From contig CAYOHP010000008.1 of the NCBI GenBank assembly GCA_964403795.1, positions 40,662 to 104,661 on the forward strand: 64,000 nt of DNA, written 5' to 3'. The notes under the pieces are model-generated. The model was not told the DNA's origin and did not search any database. It saw only the letters and a program-made list of their open reading frames with translations. The position numbers and the translations under genes are program-made. Of this stretch, positions 17,674 to 26,554 are shown one piece after another. Each line of letters begins with the position of its first letter. The first letter of the stretch is position 1. This stretch comes from CAYOHP01 sp964403795 [NCBI: uncultured bacterium] (GTDB lineage Bacteria > Muiribacteriota > UBA6191 > CAZXTJ01).

Positions 17674-18006
17674 ATGCAGACCGTGCGGAAGACCACCGGC
17701 GCGAGGAAGCGGACCGCCAGGCTGGTCCTGGCGATCGCGATCGCCACCATGCCGCTGACCACCGGCTGCCAGATCATGTCCATGCTGGGTCCCCTGATGT
17801 CGGTCTTCAGCGGACTCTCGGGCCTCTTCAAGGGTGCCGGCGGCGGCGCGGCGGCGGCCGCGGCCCCCCAGACCAACGCCACCCCGCCGGCCGCCCAGAA
17901 CGCCTCGCTGTTGAAGCTCACGGCGACCGACCCGAGCGACCCCAGCAAGGTCGGCGGCAAAGGTACCGGGACCGAACCCGGCAAGGACACGCTGGCCGGC
18001 AAGTAG
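17674..18006 (+). CDS. Small predicted lipoprotein with Ala/Gly-rich core
   Basis: A 110-residue protein with a basic N-region, a hydrophobic stretch and a lipobox ending at C32 (PLTTGC). A short hydrophobic segment (MSMLGPLMSVFSGLSGLF) follows, then GGGAAAAAAP and a polar C-terminus rich in Asp/Pro/Lys. No family recognised. Ribosome site GGAAGG at 17661-17666; TACCTT at 17635-17640 is a plausible -10. It precedes the heptosyltransferase cluster by 74 bases but has its own look and may be an independent unit. Confidence 0.6.
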   Translation: MQTVRKTTGARKRTARLVLAIAIATMPLTTGCQIMSMLGPLMSVFSGLSGLFKGAGGGAAAAAAPQTNATPPAAQNASLLKLTATDPSDPSKVGGKGTGTEPGKDTLAGK

Positions 18007-18080
18007 GGGTCTCCCCCCGAGCCCACCAGCCTCCCGCCCAGGGCGTCCCCCCGCACCGGAGTGGTAGCGTTCCCGACCTC

Positions 18081-19100
18081 ATGCGGGTTCTGGTAGTCCG
18101 CCCCGATCGGATCGGCGACCTGGTGCTTACGCTCCCGAGCGTCGAGGCCCTGCGTCGCGCCCTGCCGGAGGCCCGGATCGAGGCCCTGCTGGCTCCCCGG
18201 GTGAGCGGCCTGGCCGCCTGCATCCCGGCGTTCGACGGGGCGGTCGAGGACCCGGGTGGCCTGCTCTCGCTGGCGGGTAGGCTCCGGGACCAGGCCTACG
18301 ACCTGGCGGCCTTCCCCTACGCGAGCTTCCGCCACGTCGCGGCCGCGGCCCTCGCCGGGATCCCCCGGAGGATCGGCAATGGGCTGAGAGCCTTCTCCCC
18401 CCTCTTCACCGATCGGGTCCGGGTGCACCGTTCCCGGCCCCCCCTGCACGAGGCCGTCTACTGCCTCAGGCTGCTGGAACCGCTCGGGATCGAGCCTCCC
18501 GCCGGCCTGCCGGCGCCCTCGCGCCTGGTGGCGCCACCCGAGGCCGAGCAGGCGGCCGACGCCCTGCTGCCGCGCCGGGAGACGGGGAGGACGCCGGTGG
18601 TCGTGGTCCATCCCGGAGGCGGTGGCAGCGCGGGGCGTCCCGCGCCCGCGGAGTTCGCCCGGTTCGCACGCAGCGCGGCCCTTTCGGCCTTCCCCCAGGG
18701 CCATGGGATCGTGGTGACCGCGGGTCCCGGCGAGGAGGCCCTGGCCGACCAGGTGGCGCACCTCGCCGGCGCCCGACGCCTGGCCCCGATCCCTGACCTG
18801 GCGGTGCTCACCGCCATGCTGGGCCGGGCCGATCTCTTCCTGGCGGGCTCCACCGGACCGCTCCACCTGGCGGCCGCCGCGGGCGCCCCGGTGCTCGGCT
18901 TCTACCCCTGGAAGGCGAGCCAGCAGGCCGATCGCTGGCGACCCCTGGGCTCCCGGGTGGCGGTGCTCTCGCCCGACCGGGACGGTTGCCGGGCCTGCCG
19001 GGACGCCACCTGCGAGGCCCCGGAGTGCTTCGTCCGGATCACCGACGAGGCCGTCCGCGCCGGCGCCCTGGCCGCCACCCGGGCCGAGGCACCGGCATGA
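18081..19100 (+). CDS. Heptosyltransferase-like glycosyltransferase family 9 (first of three)
   Basis: A 339-residue GT9 protein, GT-B fold, of the ADP-heptose:LPS heptosyltransferase type. The N-terminal nucleotide-fold signature RPDRIGDLVLTLPSVEALRR is present. The C-terminal donor site has AGSTGPLHLAAAAGAPVLGFY and a cysteine cluster (CRACRDATCEAPEC) that is common in this family. It probably adds a heptose to the LPS core. The ATG at 18081 follows a TAGCGT -10-like hexamer by only 10 bases, and no ribosome site is seen. Its stop overlaps the next ATG (ATGA), so the four-enzyme cluster is coupled. Confidence 0.85.
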   Translation: MRVLVVRPDRIGDLVLTLPSVEALRRALPEARIEALLAPRVSGLAACIPAFDGAVEDPGGLLSLAGRLRDQAYDLAAFPYASFRHVAAAALAGIPRRIGNGLRAFSPLFTDRVRVHRSRPPLHEAVYCLRLLEPLGIEPPAGLPAPSRLVAPPEAEQAADALLPRRETGRTPVVVVHPGGGGSAGRPAPAEFARFARSAALSAFPQGHGIVVTAGPGEEALADQVAHLAGARRLAPIPDLAVLTAMLGRADLFLAGSTGPLHLAAAAGAPVLGFYPWKASQQADRWRPLGSRVAVLSPDRDGCRACRDATCEAPECFVRITDEAVRAGALAATRAEAPA

Positions 19101-19912
19101 CCCGTCCCCGGCTCACGGTCACGGTGATCACCCTCGACGAGGAGCGCAACCTGCCGCGCTGCCTGGCCTCGGTCGAGGGCCTCGCCGACGAGATCGTGGT
19201 GGTCGACTCCGGCTCCCGCGACCGCACCCGCCAGGTCGCCGAGGCCTTCGGGGCCCGTTTCCTGGAGAACCCCTGGCCAGGCCACAAGGAACAGAAGCAG
19301 CTCGCCGTCGACCGTGCCGGCAACGACTGGATCCTCTCGCTCGACGCCGACGAGTGGATCACCCCTGAGCTCCGCGCCGAGATCTCCACCCTGCTCGACT
19401 CCGATCCTGGGCCGGCCAGCTACGCCATCAACCGGGTGACCAAGTTCATGGGCCGATTCATGTGGCACTGCTGGCAGCCGGACTGGAACGCCCGCCTGTT
19501 CCACCGCTCGGTCGCCTACTGGGGCGGAGTGAATCCCCACGACCACGTCCACCGCTTCGACGGCGGCGAGCACGCCCGACTCTCGGAGCCCTTCTTCCAC
19601 GACAGCTACCAGTCCATCGCCCAGTACCTCGATCGCATGAACCGCTACACCTCGATCGCGGCCGACGCCCCCGAGGCCAAGCGCTTCCGCTGGTTCAAGC
19701 TGGTGGTCAGCCCGATCGCCGGCTTCCTCAAGATCTACGTGATGCGGCGGGGCTTCCTGGACGGGCTCCACGGGTTCGTGCTCTCGGTCTACGCCGCCAC
19801 CTACGGGTTCTCGAAGTACGCCAAGCTCTGGGAGAAGCAGCTCGGCACGCCCGACCCGGATCCGGGCGGCCCCTTTCCCGATGCCGCCTCCGTACTCGAG
19901 AGACGCCGATGA
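19097..19912 (+). CDS. Glycosyltransferase family 2, WaaE/KdtX-like
   Basis: A 271-residue family 2 enzyme of the LPS core beta-1,4-glucosyltransferase type. Seen: TVTVITLDEERNLPRCLASV, VVVDSGSRDRT and SLDADEW, the donor and metal-binding DxD region. The C-terminal FLKIYVMRRGFLDGLHGF helix is also typical of WaaE-like proteins. WaaE adds glucose to heptose I in Klebsiella and Serratia, which fits the heptosyltransferase neighbours on both sides. Start and stop both overlap neighbours (ATGA). Donor sugar is inferred, not read. Confidence 0.85.
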   Translation: MTRPRLTVTVITLDEERNLPRCLASVEGLADEIVVVDSGSRDRTRQVAEAFGARFLENPWPGHKEQKQLAVDRAGNDWILSLDADEWITPELRAEISTLLDSDPGPASYAINRVTKFMGRFMWHCWQPDWNARLFHRSVAYWGGVNPHDHVHRFDGGEHARLSEPFFHDSYQSIAQYLDRMNRYTSIAADAPEAKRFRWFKLVVSPIAGFLKIYVMRRGFLDGLHGFVLSVYAATYGFSKYAKLWEKQLGTPDPDPGGPFPDAASVLERRR

Positions 19913-21096
19913 CGGGGGAAGGTCGGGAGCCGCGCCCCGGCATGGTCCCGCGGACCCCGGCCGGCCTCCCCCGCCGCCACGCCCCGGAACGCATCCTCCT
20001 GATCCGGCTCTCGGCCCTGGGGGACGTGCTGGTCACCCTGCCGCTGCTGCGCCGTCTCCGGGAGGAGCTGCCCGGGACCCGGATCGACTTCGCCGTCCAG
20101 GACGAACTGGCGCCGCTCCTGCTAGGACATCCCGACCTCGACGGCGTGGTGTCGATCCCGGTCCGCGCCCTGGGCCGGCTGCTGGCGCGGCCTTGGCGCT
20201 GGCCCGAGGCCCTCTCGAGGCTGGGCGCACTCCGGCGGCGGCTGGCCGGGCCGGGGTACGACTGCGTGCTCGACGCCCACGGCAACCTGAAGTCGGCGCT
20301 GGTGGCGCGCCTCAGCGGTGCCCCGCGGATCCTCGGACCGGCACCGGGAGAAGGGCGCGAGGGCAACGCCCTCTGGACCACCGAGCGCCCCCGGCGTCCC
20401 GCCTCGACCCGTCGCCACCGGTCGGAGCGCGCCCTGGCCCTCCTCTCGCCGCTCGGGTTCGAGCCGCGCTGGGCCGCGCCGCGACTGCCGGCGTTCCCCT
20501 CGGATTGGGCAGACCGCGCCCTGGCGGCAGCTCATGGGGAGGGACCCCCGGTCCTGCTCCATCCCGGCACCAGCCCCCGGGCTCCCCACAAGCGCTGGCC
20601 GGCGGAACGTTTCGGCGCCCTGGCAGCGAGGCTGGCGGGGGCGGGGGCCAGGGTGCTGGTGGTCGGCGGGCCCGGCGAGGACGACCTGGTGGCCGAGGCG
20701 GTGGCCGCCTCCCGCGGGACCGCCGGTGCGCTCCCCCGGCCGCCCGGCCTGCCCGAACTCGGCGCCCTGGTGGCCCGCGCCCGCCTCTTCGTGGGCGCCG
20801 ACTCGGGACCTGCCCACCTGGCCGAGGCCTGCGGGATCCCCACCCTGGCCCTCTTCGGTCCCAAGGATCCGACCCTCTACGGGCCCCGTCGTGGGCTCTC
20901 CGTGCGGGTCGACGTGCCCTGCGGACCCTGCGGCCTGAGGCGCTGCCCCCTCCCCCGGCTGGCCTGCATGGAGGACCTCTCCCTGGAGGCGGTGGCCGCC
21001 GCCGCGGTCGGGATGCTAGAAGGGAGTCTGCCGAAGGCCGTCGGACGGCAGGGACCGGTCAGGATCCTGGTCGAACCGGCGAGGAGGCGCGAGTGA
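19909..21096 (+). CDS. Heptosyltransferase-like glycosyltransferase family 9 (second)
   Basis: A 395-residue GT9 protein with an N-terminal extension of about 25 residues before the fold begins at ERILLIRLSALGDVLVTLP, a WaaC/heptosyltransferase I-like opening. The donor half shows LHPGTSPRAPHKRWP, VGADSGPAHLAEACGIPTLALFGP and CGPCGLRRCPL. Probable heptosyltransferase I, since the next gene is a clear WaaF. ATG overlaps the stop of the family 2 gene; the stop overlaps the GTG of waaF. Confidence 0.85.
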   Translation: MTGEGREPRPGMVPRTPAGLPRRHAPERILLIRLSALGDVLVTLPLLRRLREELPGTRIDFAVQDELAPLLLGHPDLDGVVSIPVRALGRLLARPWRWPEALSRLGALRRRLAGPGYDCVLDAHGNLKSALVARLSGAPRILGPAPGEGREGNALWTTERPRRPASTRRHRSERALALLSPLGFEPRWAAPRLPAFPSDWADRALAAAHGEGPPVLLHPGTSPRAPHKRWPAERFGALAARLAGAGARVLVVGGPGEDDLVAEAVAASRGTAGALPRPPGLPELGALVARARLFVGADSGPAHLAEACGIPTLALFGPKDPTLYGPRRGLSVRVDVPCGPCGLRRCPLPRLACMEDLSLEAVAAAAVGMLEGSLPKAVGRQGPVRILVEPARRRE

Positions 21097-22247
21097 GCGG
21101 AATTCCCGAGGGGGCCAAGGTCCTCCTGGTGGGACCCAACTGGCTCGGCGACATGGTGATGGCCGAGCCGGCGCTACGCGCCGCGGCCGCGGCCCGTCCC
21201 GACCTCTCGTTCTCCTGGCTGGCGCCGGCCTCGCTCGCACCCCTCCTGCGCGGCCACCCGGCCCTCTCCGAGGTCATCGCCTGGGATCGCCGGGGCGAGC
21301 ATCGCGGCTTCTTCGGTCGGGGCCGGCTGCGGGCCAGCCTGCGGGAGCGGGGATTCGCCGCGGTGGTACTGCTCCGCAACTCCCTGGGAGCGGCCTGGGA
21401 TGCCTGGCGGACGGGCATCCCGGTCCGGATCGGCTTCTCCTTCTTCCCGCGCAGCCTCCTGCTCACCGAGGCGCTCCCGCTGCCTCCCGGCTTCCGCTCG
21501 CGGCACCGTACCGGGAGCTACCTCGACCTGGTGCGAACCCTGGGGGTCGCCCCGGACGCTACCGCCGGACCGCCCCGGCTGGCCGCCCCCGAAGCCGAGA
21601 AGGCCAAGGTCCCCGGACTCCTGGCGGCGGCCGTCGAGGGCGGCGGGGACGCCGACCTCACCCGCCCGCTGGTAGGGATCCACCCGGGAGCTTCCTACGG
21701 TCCTTCGAAGCTCTGGGGAGTCGAACGCTTCGCCGGCTTCGCCGACCGGTGGATCGAGGACCACGGCGCGACCGTGGTGATCCTCGGAGGTCCCGACGAG
21801 GTCGAACTGGGTCGCTCCATCGTGGCCGGGATGCGCACCGCCTCGGATCATCCCGCCAAGGTGCGGAACCTGGTCGGCTCGACCCCCGACATCGCCACCT
21901 TGGCCGCCGTGATGTCCGACCTCGACCTCTTCCTGGGGAACGACTCCGGGCCCTCCCACCTCGCCGCCGCCCTGGGCATCCCCACGGTGGCGGTGTACGG
22001 CTCGACCTCCACCGATTTCACCGGGGTGCGCGGCGCCAAGGTGGCCCCCCTTTGGGAGCACCTGGACTGCTCGCCTTGCTTCAAGCGGGAGTGCCCCCGG
22101 GAGGACTACATGGCCTGCATGGATGCGATCCCGGTGGCCCGGGCGTACACTTCCGCCTGCGAACTCCTCGGGATCCGGGAGCGCGCCTTCGAGGAGATCC
22201 GACCTGCCGTGGGGGACACCCCCACCATGCCCGACCGGGGGGACTGA
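21093..22247 (+). CDS. waaF: ADP-heptose:LPS heptosyltransferase II
   Basis: A 384-residue GT9 enzyme that adds the second heptose to the LPS inner core. The opening LLVGPNWLGDMVMAEPALRA, the GASYGPSKLWGVERFAGFAD segment, NDSGPSHLAAALGIPTVAVYG and the CSPCFKRECPREDYMACM tail are all characteristic of WaaF. GTG start at 21093 overlaps the preceding stop, with GGAGGCGCGA just upstream. Last enzyme of the LPS glycosyltransferase cluster. Confidence 0.9.
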   Translation: MSGIPEGAKVLLVGPNWLGDMVMAEPALRAAAAARPDLSFSWLAPASLAPLLRGHPALSEVIAWDRRGEHRGFFGRGRLRASLRERGFAAVVLLRNSLGAAWDAWRTGIPVRIGFSFFPRSLLLTEALPLPPGFRSRHRTGSYLDLVRTLGVAPDATAGPPRLAAPEAEKAKVPGLLAAAVEGGGDADLTRPLVGIHPGASYGPSKLWGVERFAGFADRWIEDHGATVVILGGPDEVELGRSIVAGMRTASDHPAKVRNLVGSTPDIATLAAVMSDLDLFLGNDSGPSHLAAALGIPTVAVYGSTSTDFTGVRGAKVAPLWEHLDCSPCFKRECPREDYMACMDAIPVARAYTSACELLGIRERAFEEIRPAVGDTPTMPDRGD

Positions 22248-22252
22248 CCGAA

Positions 22253-22675
22253 ATGTCGCTTTCCATCCTGATCGTCGACGACGACCGCTTCACCCGCAAG
22301 AAGGTCTCGGCCATGCTCGAGGGCCAGGGCTTCCACGTGCATGCCACCGACGACTGGGCCGAGATCACCCGGATCGTGGCCACCCGCCACATCGACGTGA
22401 TCCTCATGGACGTCGAGATGCCGGACCTGACCGGGGACCGGCTGGCCAAGGTCATCCTGAAGACGGTCGCCGAACCCCCCAAGATCCTGCTCCACTCCTC
22501 GCTCGATGCCGCCGTCCTCGACCAGAAGGCCAGGGAGATCGGCGCCCAGGGCTACATCACCAAGGGCCTGCCAGCCGAGGAGTACGCCGAGCGCATCGAG
22601 GCCTCGATCACCGGGAAGGCCGCCAGCTTCGAAGGCGGCCATCTGGGATTCGGGACCGGCAAACCCCCGGCCTGA
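22253..22675 (+). CDS. Stand-alone response regulator receiver protein
   Basis: A 140-residue single receiver domain with no output domain. The phosphorylation pocket is complete: acidic D9-D11 (VDDDR), acceptor D53 (LMDVEMPD), S82-S83 and K104 (YITKG). A short Gly-rich tail follows. It starts 6 bases after waaF, so it may be cotranscribed with the LPS genes. No histidine kinase is adjacent; a lone HPt protein lies at 37319. It could serve as a phosphate sink, a CheY-like partner or a relay intermediate. Confidence 0.85.
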   Translation: MSLSILIVDDDRFTRKKVSAMLEGQGFHVHATDDWAEITRIVATRHIDVILMDVEMPDLTGDRLAKVILKTVAEPPKILLHSSLDAAVLDQKAREIGAQGYITKGLPAEEYAERIEASITGKAASFEGGHLGFGTGKPPA

Positions 22676-22759
22676 CAGGTTCGCCCCCCTCGGACCGCCT
22701 CCTGGACACCCCGGGCTCGTCCTGCTGCACCGGTCGCCCCACCCTGCTACCTTGAGGGC

Positions 22760-24205
22760 ATGATCGAGCTCCAGCCGAAGGGTCGTCAGAAGCCGCTGAC
22801 CGAGCTCCGCAAGCCGCGCTTCTGGCCCATGCCGGGTCTGCTGCACGTGGTGATCGGACTGATCGTGGTGGTCCTGCTGGCGGCCGGCTTCCTGGGCTCG
22901 ACGCACCTCCTGGACCTGATCCTCAAGCGGTCCGAGGCGGGCACCGCCTCCGGATTCGGGGCAGGGGTCCACCTGCTGTTCGCCGGCTGGCTGGGGATCG
23001 CGGTGGCCGCCGCCCTGCTCCTCACGGTGGTCGAGTCCTTCGGCGGGCCGGAACGGCTGCGGGCGATCTTCGACCAGGAGGCCTGGTTCCGCTACGGGAA
23101 GGCGAGCGCCCACATCCGCGAGATTCTCCACAAGGACGAGGTCCCGGTCGGGTACGTCGAGGTCGACCATCCCGACATGAGCGCTCCCAAGCTCTTCGAG
23201 CGCCTCTTCCTCCTGCTCCTCATCCTCTCCCACGTGGGCGTCCTGGCGGCGGTCCACCGCCTGGCCTCCAACGACGGGTACCAGGCCTTCACGCTCTGGG
23301 TGAGCTTCGCTCCGGTGGCGACCCTGGTCGTCTGCGGTGCCTTCGCCTGCTGCCGTCCTTCCAGCGGCTTCCTGATCCTGGTGATGGCGATCTTCCCGAT
23401 CTTCCACCGGGTCCACTGGAAGATCGACCCGGTGGCCACCGGCCCCGCCCTCGGCCTGCCACCGCTCAGCCTGCCGATCGGACTCGTCCTGCTTGTCTTG
23501 CTGACCGGGATCCATCTCCTGAGAGCCCAGCGGGACCACTCCCTGCTCGTGGTCACCAATCGGGGCGTCCGGCGCTTCCATGTCTCCGGCTCCGAGGCCA
23601 CCCTGGTCGACAAGGCCGACCATCCCCTGGTCATGGTCGCCACTCCCACCGCCTCCGGCTGCCGGATGCAGATCGGCGGGAGCCAGGGTCGGGAGAAGCT
23701 CCGGCCGGTCCACCTGGTGGGACCCAACGAATCCGAGGCGGTCGCGGCCGCCGCCCGACCCCACTCCGAGAAGACCATCCTCGAGGGGAGCGGCGAGCCC
23801 AGCGGCATCGCGGGACGCCTCGGCGAGTTGCCCATGCTGGGGGTGGCTTTCGTGCTCCTGCTGGCGCTGGTCACCCACCAGATGCTGCTGCCTCCCGTGA
23901 TCGGTCGCCTCGAGACCCAGCGACTCCTCGACCAGCACCAGGAGGAGTGGGTGGCCGGGAAGGGCATGCCGCTGGCCGACGACCTGGGCAAGCTGCTCGC
24001 CGCCAACCCGGCCCTGGGTCCTGCCCGCCTGATCCGGGCCCAGATCCTGGCCGACTCCGGCCATCCCGACCAGGCAGCAAGGGAAGTCGACGAGTTCCTG
24101 CGTCGCCGGGCGCCCTGGGCGAGTTCGGCCCTGGTCGTCCAGGCCGAGGCCCTGCGCGCCACGCTTTCCGCCCCTGCCCCGGGGGCGCCGGCGAACCCGC
24201 CGTGA
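22760..24205 (+). CDS. Multi-pass membrane protein of unknown function
   Basis: A 481-residue membrane protein with about seven helices. Two are near the N-terminus (28-50, 70-95), two to four lie in 150-245 and one at about 355-375. Between them is a cytoplasmic beta-rich stretch (about 250-340), and after the last helix a helical tail with TPR-like look (NPALGPARLIRAQILADSGH). Family not recognised. TACCTT at 22748-22753 sits 7 bases before the ATG. Its stop overlaps the GTG of the next gene, a Ser/Thr kinase, so the two are translationally coupled and likely cooperate. Confidence 0.7.
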   Translation: MIELQPKGRQKPLTELRKPRFWPMPGLLHVVIGLIVVVLLAAGFLGSTHLLDLILKRSEAGTASGFGAGVHLLFAGWLGIAVAAALLLTVVESFGGPERLRAIFDQEAWFRYGKASAHIREILHKDEVPVGYVEVDHPDMSAPKLFERLFLLLLILSHVGVLAAVHRLASNDGYQAFTLWVSFAPVATLVVCGAFACCRPSSGFLILVMAIFPIFHRVHWKIDPVATGPALGLPPLSLPIGLVLLVLLTGIHLLRAQRDHSLLVVTNRGVRRFHVSGSEATLVDKADHPLVMVATPTASGCRMQIGGSQGREKLRPVHLVGPNESEAVAAAARPHSEKTILEGSGEPSGIAGRLGELPMLGVAFVLLLALVTHQMLLPPVIGRLETQRLLDQHQEEWVAGKGMPLADDLGKLLAANPALGPARLIRAQILADSGHPDQAAREVDEFLRRRAPWASSALVVQAEALRATLSAPAPGAPANPP

Positions 24206-26538
24206 CCTCGGGGGAGGCGGCACCGGTCCGCCTTCCAGAGGCCCTCTCGGAGCGCTTCCGGGTCCTCGGTACCATCGGTCGGGGAGCCATGGGAGCGGTC
24301 CTCGAAGCCGAGGACCGGATCCTGGGCCGGCGGGTCGCCCTGAAGCTCCTCTCGCTGCCCGGCAACGACCGGGAACTCCGGCGCTTCCAGCGCGAAGCCG
24401 TGGCCATGGCCCGTCTGCGCCATCCCAACGTCGTGCAGGTCTTCGATTCGGGCGTGGAGGAGGGTGTCCCCTACCTGGTCATGGAGGTCCTCGAGGGTCG
24501 TGACCTCGATTCGGCCCCACCCGACGACCCCATGGCGGTGCTGCTGCCGATCGCGGACGCGATCGAGGCCTGCCATCGGGAGGGCATCCTCCACCGCGAC
24601 ATCAAGCCTGCGAACATGTTCCTGACCCGAGAGGGCCGGCCGGTCCTCCTCGATTTCGGGCTCGCCCGGGACACCGCCAGGACCCAGCTCACGTCCACCG
24701 GGATGGTTCCCGGGACCCTGGCCTTCCTCAGCCCGGAACGCTTGCGAGGGGACGACTCGGGTTGGCCTTCGGACTGGTGGTCGTTCGGGGTCTCGCTGTT
24801 CCGGATCGTGGAGAGGCGCCTGCCCTTCGATTTCGACGCCTTGTCGGCAGGAGCCCGCGGCGACGCCATGGATCTCCCCCGCTTCCACCGGATCCATCCC
24901 GGGTCGGGGATCGCCAGGGTGATCGCCGCCTGCCTGGATCCTGATCCTGCCCGACGGCCCGCTTCCCGGGCCGACCTCGAGTCGATCCTCGAGTCGGAGC
25001 CGGAGCCGGAGCCGGGCCCCTGGGGAGGACCGGACGACGAGGCCGGACCCGGGTCCGACCCGGCCATGGACTCACGACTCGCGGGCCTGGACCGGGGAAC
25101 CCGCACCTTCCTCGCGGTCTTGCTGGCGGTGGGTCTCGGGTCGCTGACGGCGGCCCGCTGGCTGGCACGGGGCAGCCCCCCTAGGAACCCGGAAGGATCC
25201 CGGCCGACGCCGGCGGACGGCACGATCGGGAGCCGGAGCGAGGACGAGTCCGGGACGATTCCCGGGGAGCTGGGTCCGGGCTATCCCTCCGAGCTCCGGC
25301 GCGAGGCGGAGGCGAACCTGGGGACCTGGCTCGATCCCCAGGGACGCCGATCGGAACCGCCGGGCGGGACCGCGCCTCCCGGCTGGCGCCCGTACCTGGA
25401 CGATGATCCCTTCGAATGGGGCGCGGTGCTCCGCCGCCTGACCGGGCCGTCCCGCTTCGCCCGCTGGGCCGGCCAGGGGGGCCAGGTCTCCTCGCTGCCG
25501 ATCCCCTTCCTCGACGAACTCTTCGCGGTCGACGGCTGGTTCCTGGCCCAGGATCTGCCGCGCCCGCTCTTCCCCTACCTGTACGTGGTGCCGGCGAGCG
25601 ACGACGTCCCGGTCGCCGGCTCGCGACTCTCTCCGGTCGGGACCGGGAGCCTCCCCGAGACCGTCTCGGGTTGGCTGGCGACGGCGCTGCGGGCGCGCCA
25701 GCGCGGCCTGGAACTGCAACGACGCTTCGAGGCCCAGGTGACGGCCGCCGCCAAGGGTGGCGACCCCGGAACCCTGCCGGTGGGCGAACTGCGCCCCTTC
25801 CTGCCGGCCATCGACTCGCTGCGCGCCCTGATCGAGGTGGGTTCCGCCAATCCCGCCCGCCGGCGCGCCATCCGGGCCTGGCTGCGGGAAGGCTCCGAGG
25901 AGGTCCACGCCCTCTGCTATGCGCTCTCGCGGTCGCTCTCCGAGCAGCCGCAGCTGGCGCTGGCGGCGGCTGGGATGGGCATCGAGGCCATGGAGGACCT
26001 GCGCTCCCTCTTCACCGGGCACCTCACCGGACTCGACTGGGAACAGGCCACCGGAAGGCCTCCCGTCTCGCCGCCCGACCTCCTGGTCGCCGGATGGTTC
26101 CACCTGCAGACCGCGGTGGCATCCCGCCGGGGAGGTCGCGACGCCCAGGCGGAGCGGGAGCGCTGCCTGGCTGGGCTCGACCGGGCGATCGCCTCCGCCC
26201 CGGGGAGCGGCACGGCGGACGCCTGGATCCGGATGAGGGCCTTCGACGGCCACTTCGAGCTCATGCAGGCGTTCCCGGGCGCGGTTCCCTTCCGCAGCTT
26301 CTACGAAGCCCACACCGCCGAGCTCCAGGCCCTCCACTCCCGCTGGTTCCACGCGGGCCCATGGCGGCGCGTCATGGAGGACTACCTGGACGCCCGCGAG
26401 CTGGCCCCGGCTTCGCTGGACGCGGCCCGGAAGCTCTGGGCCTGGCTCGCCCTCCAGATCTCCCGACGTCCCACGCTGCTCGAGGATCCCGAGCGCGCCG
26501 ATCTGTGGCGACGCTTCACCGCCCGGTTCGCACCGTGA
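24202..26538 (+). CDS. Membrane Ser/Thr protein kinase coupled to a membrane protein
   Basis: A 778-residue Hanks-type kinase starting at a GTG that overlaps the upstream stop. Kinase domain 15-265 keeps GRGAMGAVLEAED, K48, HRD (131-133), DFG (151-153) and an APE-like SPER, so it is probably active. A Glu/Pro linker leads to one membrane helix (302-322). The external part of about 455 residues is mostly helical and not recognised; it differs from that of the kinase at 9392. Coupling to the membrane protein suggests a shared signalling or stress role. Confidence 0.9.
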   Translation: MTSGEAAPVRLPEALSERFRVLGTIGRGAMGAVLEAEDRILGRRVALKLLSLPGNDRELRRFQREAVAMARLRHPNVVQVFDSGVEEGVPYLVMEVLEGRDLDSAPPDDPMAVLLPIADAIEACHREGILHRDIKPANMFLTREGRPVLLDFGLARDTARTQLTSTGMVPGTLAFLSPERLRGDDSGWPSDWWSFGVSLFRIVERRLPFDFDALSAGARGDAMDLPRFHRIHPGSGIARVIAACLDPDPARRPASRADLESILESEPEPEPGPWGGPDDEAGPGSDPAMDSRLAGLDRGTRTFLAVLLAVGLGSLTAARWLARGSPPRNPEGSRPTPADGTIGSRSEDESGTIPGELGPGYPSELRREAEANLGTWLDPQGRRSEPPGGTAPPGWRPYLDDDPFEWGAVLRRLTGPSRFARWAGQGGQVSSLPIPFLDELFAVDGWFLAQDLPRPLFPYLYVVPASDDVPVAGSRLSPVGTGSLPETVSGWLATALRARQRGLELQRRFEAQVTAAAKGGDPGTLPVGELRPFLPAIDSLRALIEVGSANPARRRAIRAWLREGSEEVHALCYALSRSLSEQPQLALAAAGMGIEAMEDLRSLFTGHLTGLDWEQATGRPPVSPPDLLVAGWFHLQTAVASRRGGRDAQAERERCLAGLDRAIASAPGSGTADAWIRMRAFDGHFELMQAFPGAVPFRSFYEAHTAELQALHSRWFHAGPWRRVMEDYLDARELAPASLDAARKLWAWLALQISRRPTLLEDPERADLWRRFTARFAP

Positions 26539-26554
26539 CGGGTTCTCCGCCCGG

